Under the pieces are notes generated by a model that was not told the DNA's origin, searched no databases, and worked only from the letters and a program-made list of their open reading frames with translations. Below are positions 1 through 5,432 of a stretch of 5,432 nt of DNA, piece after piece. Made by a program: the position numbers and the translations under genes. Origin of the DNA: Kiritimatiellia bacterium (GTDB lineage Bacteria > Verrucomicrobiota > Kiritimatiellia > RFP12 > UBA1067); contig JAQWAM010000132.1 of the NCBI GenBank assembly GCA_028707675.1, positions 1 through 5,432 of the forward strand, given 5' to 3'. Every line of letters begins with the position of its first letter. Position 1 is the stretch's first letter.

Positions 1-770
1 ACTGCAACGGCAATGTCATCCGCAAGGTCTCGGACGACGGCGAGGTCGCCACCCGGCACGGTACTGCCAACCGCATGACCGCGCCGGTCGGCATAGCTTG
101 CCGCGGCACAGGCCGCTGTTATGTCACAGACATGTCCCATGCGGTATGGCTGGTCATGCCCGACGGGGCGATCCGGCGGTTGGCTGGGGAACCCGGCCGC
201 GGCGGCTATGCCGACGGGCTTTGCGGTCAGGCGCGTTTCAACTATCTGCCCGGGGTGGCGGCGGATTCCAAGGGCAATGTTTTTCTGGCTGACCACAATA
301 ACCATATTTTGCGCAAGCTCGCGCCCGACGGCAAGGTCTCGACGCTGGCGGGGCAGGCGGGCTCCCAAGGCGCTTTCGACGGCAGAGGCGGTGAGGCGCG
401 CTTCATGTTGCCGACGGCTGTCGCCGCCGGCAACAAGGGCGAACTTTATGTGGCGGACGAGAACCGCATCCGCAAGGTCTCCAGTGACGGCGAGGTCGCC
501 ACCATGAGTTTTCCGGGGGTGCGGCTTGGGAGGCTGGATGGGCTGACAGTTGACGGCAAGGGCAACTTGTATGCGGCCGACCGCGAGAACCATGTGATCT
601 GGCGGATCACAGCCGACGGTCGGGTCACGCGTCTGGGCAGCAGCGGCCTGACAATGGGCGGTGCGGGCTGGCTGATCACCGGCATGGCGGCGGACCGGCG
701 TGGCACGGTGTACGTGTCCGACGCGGTGCGCCACTGCATCATGCGTGGCAAGCCCGCCGGCCGCCGCTGA
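1..770 (+). CDS. NHL-repeat beta-propeller protein, C-terminal part (5' end outside window)
   Basis: The reading frame is open from the left edge (first full codon at base 3) to TGA at 768-770, giving 255 visible residues. The ATG at 75 is internal, because the residues before it (NVIRKVSDDGEVAT) already form the end of an NHL unit, so the true start lies upstream. About five units of 40-55 residues follow, each with the NHL pattern of a hydrophobic GIA/GVAAD strand, G-x-(L/V)-Y/F-V-(A/T/S)-D, then a basic strand (IRKV, ILRKL, VIWRI) and a DG(K/R/E)V turn. Examples are GNVFLADHNNHILRK, GELYVADENRIRK and GNLYAADRENHVIWR. Glycine-rich A-D/F-D-G loops (GGYADG, GAFDG) between units are typical of bacterial NHL proteins. 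The family forms beta-propellers that bind protein, RNA or carbohydrate ligands; no ligand can be assigned here. The signal peptide, if any, is off the window. It converges on the DUF1501 gene. The NHL assignment is firm; function is unknown. Confidence 0.9.
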   Translation, partial: CNGNVIRKVSDDGEVATRHGTANRMTAPVGIACRGTGRCYVTDMSHAVWLVMPDGAIRRLAGEPGRGGYADGLCGQARFNYLPGVAADSKGNVFLADHNNHILRKLAPDGKVSTLAGQAGSQGAFDGRGGEARFMLPTAVAAGNKGELYVADENRIRKVSSDGEVATMSFPGVRLGRLDGLTVDGKGNLYAADRENHVIWRITADGRVTRLGSSGLTMGGAGWLITGMAADRRGTVYVSDAVRHCIMRGKPAGRR

Positions 771-780
771 AAAAATCCGA

Positions 781-823
781 CTTCTTCCGCAGGCTCACAT
801 GATTTCCGTAAGAAGCCCTGCGG
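781..823. repeat. Interleaved inverted repeats at the convergent gene ends; weak terminator candidate
   Basis: CCGCAGG (787-793) is a perfect inverted repeat of CCTGCGG (817-823), and CTTCTT (781-786) is an inverted repeat of AAGAAG (810-815). The two pairs overlap, so they cannot both form as simple nested hairpins. The region spans the end of the minus-strand DUF1501 gene and lies just past the plus-strand NHL gene stop. Read on the minus strand, the CCGCAGG/CCTGCGG stem is followed 11 nt later by six Ts (775-770). That is looser than a normal intrinsic terminator, so termination is only a possibility. Confidence 0.3.
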
Positions 824-2120
824 CTTGCACGCGTTTGCCGTCGGCGGCAGGCAACACTCGCGCGTCCGCGCCTTCGGGGTGGGGCAGTTTGGCGGCGGCG
901 TCGATGCCGGCCAGCGCGTAGATCGATCCGAGCAGGTCGACCGGGTAGACCGGGCGCTCCTTGACTTCCTCACCCTTGGCATCGGAGGAGCCTACGACCC
1001 GTCCGCCTTTGAATCCGCCGCCAGCGACCAGCACAGAGAAGACATTGCCGTAGTGGTTGCGCCCGCCGTTCCAAGGCGGCTGCCAGTCGACGCGCGGTGT
1101 GCGGCCGAACTCGCCGCAGCACCATACCACGGTGGTTTCCAGCAGGCCGCGGCTGGCTAAATCCTGCAGCAGGGCCGCCAGACCCTTGTCGAGGCTGGGG
1201 CACTGCCGGTTCATGGTGGCGAAGTGGTTGGAGTGCGTGTCCCATCCGCCGGGATAGTTGATGGTCACGTAAGGCACACCGGCTTCGACCAGGCGGCGCG
1301 CGGCCAGGCAATCCTGGCCGAAGGTGTTGCGTCCGTAGTTGTCACGTAGCGCGGCGTCTTCTTTTGAGAGGTTGAAGACCTCCTTGCCCTCGCCCAAGAT
1401 CAGGTCATAGGCGGTCTTCTCGGCTTCGGCGGCGGCGGCCAGCTCGGGATTGCCGGGGTGCGCCGAGCGCATGGTGTTGAGCGAACCCAGAAAATCGCGC
1501 CGCGCGATCTGGCGCTGGTCGGTAATGCCGCGGGCGATGACGCCCTCGACCTCGAAGCGGCTGGCGTTGGGGTCGCCGCCGGTGGCGAAAGGTTTGCATC
1601 GCGAACCGAGGAAGCCCGCTTCGGAGAAGCGCCCCTGCGGCTGTGTAAGAACCACATAAGGCGGGATCAAGCCCTTGTAGCCGGCCTCGTAACCCTTGAT
1701 CAGGGCGAAGACCGCGCCGATGCAGGGGTAGGCCAGGCGCTCGCCCGGCGGATGTCCGGTCTGCATCAGATAGGCGGCGGTCTCGTGTCCGTTGTTGCGG
1801 TGGGTCATGCCGCGGATGATCGAATACTTGTCGGCCTGCTTGGCCAGTTCCGGGAACAGCGCGCCCAGACGGATGCCGTCGACGTTGGTGGGGATCTCGT
1901 CCTTGAACTGTCCGGTGTAATCGTAGCCCGCGTCCATTTTGGGGTCCCAGGTGTCGGTGTGCGACATGCCGCCCCAGAGAAAGACTTGGATCACGGAGTT
2001 TGCCTTGGCCTTGACGGCCGGCGCGGCGCGTCCGGCGCGGCCGGTGAGCAGCATCCCGGCGGAACCGAGCGCTCCGCCGACCATGGCCTGGCGGCGCGTG
2101 ATATGTGCTTTTGTTCTCAT
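795..2120 (-). CDS. DUF1501 family exported protein (sulfatase/alkaline phosphatase-like fold) with Tat signal
   Basis: This complete gene encodes 441 residues, the usual size for DUF1501. The start at 2120 is supported by AAAGGA five bases upstream and by a full export signal directly after it. The signal has a twin-arginine motif (TRRQAM, Arg9-Arg10), a hydrophobic stretch at about 13-26, and possible cleavage after RAA (33) or VKA (38). Family motifs occur in order: FLWGGMSHTDTWDPK (47-61), RGMTHRNNGHETAAY (103-117), a GFLGS segment (169-173), NYGRNTFGQDCLAARRL (261-277), GGWDTH (291-296), GEFGRTP (336-342), GRNHYGN (353-359) and AGGGFKGGRVVGSSDAKGE (366-384). The family is placed in the alkaline phosphatase/sulfatase-like superfamily, but no activity is firmly established. 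The Tat signal suggests it is exported folded, perhaps with metal bound (inference). It lies 113 bp downstream of the DUF1549/DUF1553 gene, its usual genomic partner, so co-transcription is likely. I recall GRDH as the common form near the C-terminus; here it is GRNH (Asn355). Confidence 0.95.
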   Translation of the reverse strand: MRTKAHITRRQAMVGGALGSAGMLLTGRAGRAAPAVKAKANSVIQVFLWGGMSHTDTWDPKMDAGYDYTGQFKDEIPTNVDGIRLGALFPELAKQADKYSIIRGMTHRNNGHETAAYLMQTGHPPGERLAYPCIGAVFALIKGYEAGYKGLIPPYVVLTQPQGRFSEAGFLGSRCKPFATGGDPNASRFEVEGVIARGITDQRQIARRDFLGSLNTMRSAHPGNPELAAAAEAEKTAYDLILGEGKEVFNLSKEDAALRDNYGRNTFGQDCLAARRLVEAGVPYVTINYPGGWDTHSNHFATMNRQCPSLDKGLAALLQDLASRGLLETTVVWCCGEFGRTPRVDWQPPWNGGRNHYGNVFSVLVAGGGFKGGRVVGSSDAKGEEVKERPVYPVDLLGSIYALAGIDAAAKLPHPEGADARVLPAADGKRVQAAGLLTEIM

Positions 2121-2125
2121 GGCTA

Positions 2126-2131
2126 TCCTTT
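2126..2131 (-). promoter_or_regulatory. Ribosome binding site of the DUF1501 gene
   Basis: Read on the minus strand, AAAGGA lies five bases before the ATG at 2120-2118. It is a good Shine-Dalgarno match at normal spacing and fixes the start codon in front of the twin-arginine signal peptide. Confidence 0.7.
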
Positions 2132-2140
2132 ACAAACTGT

Positions 2141-2180
2141 TTTCGACAGGTATCGACTGGTGCCGACAAGCTTCGACGTA
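2141..2180. repeat. Four 10-bp units with a CGAC core at exact helical spacing
   Basis: Four consecutive decamers, TTTCGACAGG, TATCGACTGG, TGCCGACAAG and CTTCGACGTA (plus strand), each carry CGAC at the same offset (2144, 2154, 2164 and 2174). The first three also share T at position 1 and G at position 10. They begin 20 bp upstream of the DUF1501 start codon, in the gap after the DUF1549/DUF1553 gene. Spacing of about one DNA turn would place every core on the same helix face, as in a multimeric operator. If transcribed from the upstream gene they would instead lie in the intercistronic RNA as GTCG repeats. The pattern is seen directly; any regulatory role is inferred. Confidence 0.5.
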
Positions 2181-2198
2181 TTCAGAACCATGGCCCAA

Positions 2199-2235
2199 AC
2201 TCTCAACTATTACCTCTTACTTCTTACCTCTCTTC
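2199..2235 (-). repeat. Purine-rich tract with degenerate heptamers after the DUF1549/DUF1553 gene
   Basis: On the minus strand, the bases just after the stop codon are almost all A/G plus regularly placed T. They read as approximate seven-base units TAAGAAG, TAAGAGG, TAATAGT and TGAGAGT. The tract is AT-richer than its surroundings and has stop codons in several frames. It may simply be a low-structure intercistronic spacer; no function is assigned. Confidence 0.35.
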
Positions 2236-3811
2236 AGTGTCTGAAGAGAAACTCGTCGCTGTTGATCAGGGCCCAGGCCAGATCAATGCCGGCGTCGCGT
2301 CCTTTGGCGACGCCGGAGCGGAAATAGGCTTCGACTTTAGCGGATTCGGCGGGGGTCGGGTAGCGCGAGAGCGCGGCCAGGAAGATGTCCTCGATCATCT
2401 CGGAAGGCTTGCGCTTCGGGTTCAGCAGGCGCCGCATGTTGGGGCCGTTGGCGAGTTTGTTCTGGATATGGCTGGAGTTGAGCAGGTGCATGCGCTGCGA
2501 GGCGGATGGCCGGTTGACGCGCTCGTTGAGCAGTCCGGTGGCGCGCGCGGGGCGTCCGAAGAGTTCCAGGAAAGGGCTGGTGATGGACCCGTCGGGCAGG
2601 GCCACCGCCGGCTTGTTGGCGGGGATGAAGGTGAAGGGTTCGGGGATGGCGCTGGTGTAGAGGTCGGTCGCGCCGGTGATCTTGTTGACGGCGTCGATCA
2701 GCACCTCGGCATCAAGCTGCCGCAGCGGATAGCAGGCGAAGAGAGGCGCGGCTTTCTCCAGCTTGTCGGCGGGAAAAATTGACGAGAGTTGATATGTGCG
2801 CGAGTTCATGATCAGGCGGTAGAGGCGCTTGAGGTCGTAGCCGCTCTGAAGCAACTCCCTCTGCAGGAGCGCCAGCAGGGCCGGGTTTGAGGGCGGGTTG
2901 TCGGGACGGATGTCGTCCGGCTCGTGGATGATGCCGCGGCCGAGCAGCCAGGCCCAGACGCGGTTGACGATGCAGGCCGAGAACCAGCGGTTGTCGGGCG
3001 CGGTCAGCCAGTCGGCGAAAATCTCGCGCGGGTCGCGGTCCGGCGGCAGGGCGAGGCGCGCGTTGCCGGGAAGCGTGCCCTCGAGCTCGTTATCGCAGGC
3101 ATTCATGCGCGGGTCCCAGAAAACCACCTCTTCCTTCCATTCGCGGGTGGGCTTGTAGCCCACCTGCGTGAAGAAGGCCGCCAGTCCGGCCACTTCACCG
3201 GCGCTCCAGCGGTCGGTGCGCATGCCCAGAAAGGTTTGCGCCACGGCAGAGGCGATGCCTTCGGGCGAGCGGTCGGGCATGGCGCGGAAGAAGTTTACCG
3301 GGCCGACGCGGAAATTGCTGCCGTTGGATGTGAGCAGCTCGCGGGCAAAACGGTCGTAGGGCTTGTTGGCGCTCAGCGAGGCGCGCAGCCAGCGGTGGTA
3401 GGCTTGTGCGGCGTTGGGCCAGAGGTTGACGGGAAACTCGGCCTTAACGCGCAGAATGTCGCTCCATTTCATGGCCCAGTAGTCGGCGAACTCGCCGCGC
3501 TCGAGCAGGCGTTCGACCAGCGCTCGGCGCTTGTTCAAAGACGGGTCATTCAGGAAGGCGCGCGCCTCGTCTGCGGAGGGCAGTGTGCCGATGGCGTCGA
3601 GATAGGCGCGGCGCAGGAAGACCGCGTCCGTGCAGTAGGCGGGGGTGATGTTGTTTTGCGCGAGACCGCGGAAAACCAATTTGTCTATAGCGTTTTCAGG
3701 CGCGGCGGCGCGGTTTTCCTGATACAGCGCCGCCGCGGGGGGGCGCTGCGCGGTCGCGCCGCTCGCCGCCGCACAGTACGAGATCATAAAAACTGCCAAA
3801 GCCGGCCGCAT
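2234..3811 (-). CDS. DUF1549/DUF1553 (PSCyt2/PSD1) exported protein, short form without CxxCH
   Basis: This complete gene encodes 525 residues. The start at 3811 has AAAGGGGG eight bases upstream and opens a Sec-like signal peptide (MRPALAVFMISYCAAASGA, likely cleavage after ATA, about residue 21). DUF1549 covers roughly 40-215, with FLRRAYLDAIGTLPSADEARAFL (65-87, split as the FLRRAYLD and GTLPS motifs), WAMKWSDILRV (112-122) and NKPYDRFARELL (149-160). DUF1553 covers roughly 262-523, with FADWLTAPDNRWFSACIVNRVW (265-286; core APDNRWF and IVNRVW), GYDLKRLYRLIMNSRTYQ (324-341), RQLDAEVLIDAV (364-375), LLNSSHIQNKL (443-453) and the closing NSDEFLFRH. Both domains are of unknown function and abundant in Planctomycetes, Verrucomicrobia and Lentisphaerae. 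The protein lacks the N-terminal PSCyt1 cytochrome domain and the CxxCH often found after FLG in DUF1549; here FLGMR (194-198) runs straight into TDRW. It is the first gene of a likely two-gene unit with DUF1501. Confidence 0.95.
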   Translation of the reverse strand: MRPALAVFMISYCAAASGATAQRPPAAALYQENRAAAPENAIDKLVFRGLAQNNITPAYCTDAVFLRRAYLDAIGTLPSADEARAFLNDPSLNKRRALVERLLERGEFADYWAMKWSDILRVKAEFPVNLWPNAAQAYHRWLRASLSANKPYDRFARELLTSNGSNFRVGPVNFFRAMPDRSPEGIASAVAQTFLGMRTDRWSAGEVAGLAAFFTQVGYKPTREWKEEVVFWDPRMNACDNELEGTLPGNARLALPPDRDPREIFADWLTAPDNRWFSACIVNRVWAWLLGRGIIHEPDDIRPDNPPSNPALLALLQRELLQSGYDLKRLYRLIMNSRTYQLSSIFPADKLEKAAPLFACYPLRQLDAEVLIDAVNKITGATDLYTSAIPEPFTFIPANKPAVALPDGSITSPFLELFGRPARATGLLNERVNRPSASQRMHLLNSSHIQNKLANGPNMRRLLNPKRKPSEMIEDIFLAALSRYPTPAESAKVEAYFRSGVAKGRDAGIDLAWALINSDEFLFRH

Positions 3812-3819
3812 CCCGCTTG

Positions 3820-3827
3820 CCCCCTTT
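3820..3827 (-). promoter_or_regulatory. Ribosome binding site of the DUF1549/DUF1553 gene
   Basis: Read on the minus strand, AAAGGGGG precedes the ATG at 3811-3809 with an eight-base spacer. It resembles AAGGAGG and supports this start, which also gives a complete signal peptide. Confidence 0.6.
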
Positions 3828-3871
3828 ATGCGGCAACGTCCGTCCAGCGTATGAATAGCCGCATTTCGAAT

Positions 3872-3899
3872 ATGATACCGTCAAAGGTGTGCCAGGCAA
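3872..3899 (-). promoter_or_regulatory. Candidate sigma-70-type promoter for the DUF1549/DUF1553-DUF1501 unit
   Basis: On the minus strand, TTGCCT (3899-3894) matches the -35 consensus at four of six bases, and TATCAT (3877-3872) matches the -10 consensus at five of six. The spacing is 16 bp. Transcription would begin near 3865, leaving an untranslated leader of about 50 bases before the start at 3811. Its place in the 210-bp gap fits a new transcription unit beginning here. Promoter consensus in this lineage is uncertain and matches of this quality arise by chance. Confidence 0.3.
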
Positions 3900-3937
3900 A
3901 GACTTTTGTGCGGGTGCGATGCGAAGAGGGAGCATAC

Positions 3938-3964
3938 GCGATCGATAAAGCACAATCGATGCGC
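3938..3964. repeat. Hairpin with paired ATCGAT arms
   Basis: Two ATCGAT palindromes (3941-3946 and 3955-3960) flank the 8-base spacer AAAGCACA. Outside them, GCG (3938-3940) can pair with CGC (3962-3964) past a single-base bulge, giving a nine-pair stem. It lies between the acyl-CoA dehydrogenase stop and the candidate promoter of the next gene. It could be a transcript-end hairpin or a two-site operator. There is no adjacent T-run on either strand, so it is not a classical terminator. Confidence 0.3.
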
Positions 3965-4021
3965 CGACCCGCAGATGCGTCCGCCGCACCGCGCCAGAGA
4001 GGCCGAACCAAAGCCAGCGCG

Positions 4022-5432
4022 TCACTGCGGGTAGTCAAGAGCCTCCGGGATCATGATCTGGCCGAGAGCCTTGGCGGCGCGGTCTTTGGCCAGACGCGCT
4101 CCGGACATGGATACGTTGAGCGCGGCCTGCAGCGTCTGGAACTCCGCGCTTTCCGCACCTGGCTCGTCCGCGTAGCCGTAGAAGATCTCCGAGCAGATGC
4201 GGCTGACCTCGCCCGCGGCGCGCGCGGCCTGCAAGTGGCAGAGGTCGTGGAAGGTGTTGACGTAGCCCGCGATCTCCGGACCGACCACCGGATGCTCGGG
4301 GCCTTTTTCTGCGAGCTCGCGGACATCCGCCAGAAAAGAGCGCGCCGCCGGTAGCCACGATATGGCGTCGGCCATCGGGAAGAGCACGCCGTGGCGGGTG
4401 TTCTGCGCCAGCGGGCGACCCGCAGCGTCCTTGTGGCCGGAAATGTAGCCGCGCATCCAGAGCCACAGGTCGAAGGCGGCGGCGATGGCGCCCGCGCCGG
4501 TCTGCGGCTGCGTCTTGGCCAGAACCTTAAGCGCGACGCTCCACGCCTGGACCTGCGCAAGAAAGACCTCGTTGTTCATGGTCACGCTGATCTGGCGGCG
4601 CTGCACGACCTCGGGCCCTTCGTAGGTGGCCTCGAGCTGCATGTCGGTCCACTTCTGGAAGAGGAACCCCGGGCAGTCCTCGGTGATGCCGTAGCCGCCC
4701 ATCAGGCTGACGGCCTCGCGCATGACGTTGGCGCCGTAGCCGGTGTCCCAAAGCTTCGTGGCCGGGCAAAGCACGTTACAGATGGCGCTCTGCCACACGT
4801 ATTGCACCATCGGGTCGGATTCAAGCGCCTCTGCGCGCGCCTGATCGCGTGACTCCGCGGGCTGCGACAGCAGGCCGAGCAGCTCAACGGCGTCCGTCTG
4901 CGGCTTGCGCAGGAATTTGAGCAGGCCGCGTCCGGAGACGCCTTGTTCGGCGAAGGTTTGCTGCGCCTGCCGCTCGACCGGAGTGAAGGCGTCGAAAAGG
5001 CGCGTGGTCTCGAAACCGAGCGAGGCCGCGGCCTCGCCGGTGGCCCAAACATCAGCCAAGCGCTGTAGCGCGTCCTCTTTCATCTGCAGGCCGAGGTCGT
5101 AGCGCGGGGTGCCCGGCTCTATGCCGGCCGCGCCGCGGAAGCGCCCGCGCTGGTAGCGTATCACCGGCTCGACCGCCGACAGCAGTTTGGCGGCAGCCAT
5201 CAGGCCGACCGTGACGCGGGTGCGGGCGAAGACCGCCTCGATGATCTCGCTGTGCGTGAAGTTCGGCACGATCACGCCGTCTTTGACCGTGTAGCCGCCG
5301 ACGATGCGGCTGGCGGGAACCTTGATGTTGAAGATCGGGTCGTGCGTGTTTGAGAGCTGGTGGACCATTTTCAGCGTGGGGGCGCCGCGGTCGAACACGC
5401 CCTCGTCGGTGTCCTCGAGGATCACCATGCAG
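4022..5432 (-). CDS. Acyl-CoA dehydrogenase family flavoenzyme, C-terminal part (5' end outside window)
   Basis: The frame is open at the right edge (a TGC codon precedes the ATG at 5428), so that ATG is internal. The visible 469 residues end at TGA 4024-4022. Numbering from the internal ATG, the end of the beta-barrel middle domain is at 1-40 (FNIKVPASRIVGGYTV, 33-48). The C-terminal helical domain starts at about 56 with RTRVTVGLMAAAKLL and YQRGRF. The FAD/dimer motif MGGYGITEDCPGF is at 243-255 and TYEGPEVVQRRQI at 268-280. Glu270 in YEG is at the position of the catalytic base in short- and medium-chain acyl-CoA dehydrogenases (YEGT). The family oxidises an acyl-CoA to the 2-enoyl-CoA, passing electrons to electron-transferring flavoprotein; the substrate here cannot be read. 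Unusual features are about 50 extra residues before the GGYG motif (around 145-200) and about 190 residues after YEGPEVVQRR. It is probably transcribed separately from the genes downstream. Confidence 0.88.
   Translation of the reverse strand, partial: CMVILEDTDEGVFDRGAPTLKMVHQLSNTHDPIFNIKVPASRIVGGYTVKDGVIVPNFTHSEIIEAVFARTRVTVGLMAAAKLLSAVEPVIRYQRGRFRGAAGIEPGTPRYDLGLQMKEDALQRLADVWATGEAAASLGFETTRLFDAFTPVERQAQQTFAEQGVSGRGLLKFLRKPQTDAVELLGLLSQPAESRDQARAEALESDPMVQYVWQSAICNVLCPATKLWDTGYGANVMREAVSLMGGYGITEDCPGFLFQKWTDMQLEATYEGPEVVQRRQISVTMNNEVFLAQVQAWSVALKVLAKTQPQTGAGAIAAAFDLWLWMRGYISGHKDAAGRPLAQNTRHGVLFPMADAISWLPAARSFLADVRELAEKGPEHPVVGPEIAGYVNTFHDLCHLQAARAAGEVSRICSEIFYGYADEPGAESAEFQTLQAALNVSMSGARLAKDRAAKALGQIMIPEALDYPQ

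Noticed and set aside
75..77. ATG at 75 as the start of the NHL gene
   Set aside because: The frame stays open to the left edge and the preceding residues (NVIRKVSDDGEVAT) are the end of an NHL unit, so the gene begins upstream.
2175..2207. Possible internal promoter for DUF1501 (minus-strand TTGAGA, 17-bp spacer, GAATAC)
   Set aside because: The spacing is ideal, but the -10 hexamer matches the consensus at only two of six bases, so it is too weak to report as a feature.
1458..2327. A 289-codon plus-strand frame antisense to DUF1501
   Set aside because: It is a GC-driven shadow of the DUF1501 coding strand with no family motif, and it runs through the intergenic gap into the end of the next gene.
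3826..4038. A 70-codon minus-strand frame filling the gap upstream of the DUF1549/DUF1553 gene
   Set aside because: It starts inside the end of the acyl-CoA dehydrogenase gene in another frame, has no clear ribosome binding site or recognisable domain, and overlaps the candidate promoter.
2924..4354. A 476-codon open frame on the plus strand running antisense to two genes
   Set aside because: It crosses the DUF1549/DUF1553 gene, the gap and the acyl-CoA dehydrogenase gene, all with clear family motifs on the opposite strand. The translation has no recognisable domain. Long antisense frames are expected in GC-rich DNA.
5426..5428. ATG at 5428 as the start of the acyl-CoA dehydrogenase
   Set aside because: The frame is still open at the edge, and the sequence begins inside the middle domain, missing the entire N-terminal helical domain that the family needs.

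Overview
This GC-rich bacterial window encodes four proteins: two are cut by the window edges and two are complete. The two complete genes on the minus strand are a DUF1549/DUF1553 (PSCyt2/PSD1) protein followed by a DUF1501 protein. This exported pair is hugely expanded in the Planctomycetes-Verrucomicrobia-Lentisphaerae group. That, plus an NHL-repeat protein next door, makes a member of that superphylum the most likely source. The DUF1553 subtype (motif around LLNSSHIQ) leans towards Verrucomicrobia/Lentisphaerae, but this is inference from memory of the family, not a search.

Layout: positions 1-770 (plus) hold the C-terminal part of an NHL-repeat beta-propeller. It ends tail-to-tail with the DUF1501 gene (795-2120, minus), with 24 bp between the stops. 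A 113-bp gap (2121-2233) separates DUF1501 from the upstream DUF1549/DUF1553 gene (2234-3811, minus). That gap holds a purine-rich tract and four CGAC cores spaced at exactly 10 bp. A 210-bp gap (3812-4021) then carries a candidate promoter and a small hairpin. Beyond it lies the C-terminal 469 residues of an unusual acyl-CoA dehydrogenase (4022 to the right edge, minus). No intergenic stretch exceeds 300 bp, and I saw no tRNA, rRNA, CRISPR array, insertion sequence or phage gene.

How they may work together: the DUF1549/DUF1553 and DUF1501 products are probably co-transcribed and both exported, the first by a Sec-type signal and the second by a twin-arginine signal. Their biochemical role is not established; DUF1501 belongs to the alkaline phosphatase/sulfatase-like fold. 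The NHL protein could be a cell-surface or periplasmic binding scaffold. The acyl-CoA dehydrogenase is a cytosolic flavoenzyme and appears functionally unrelated.

Nothing here is clearly a new multi-gene system. The points most worth a second look are the helically phased CGAC array, the absence of the haem-type CxxCH motif from the DUF1549 protein, the long extra regions of the acyl-CoA dehydrogenase, and a nearly identical DNA segment repeated 450 bp apart inside the NHL gene.
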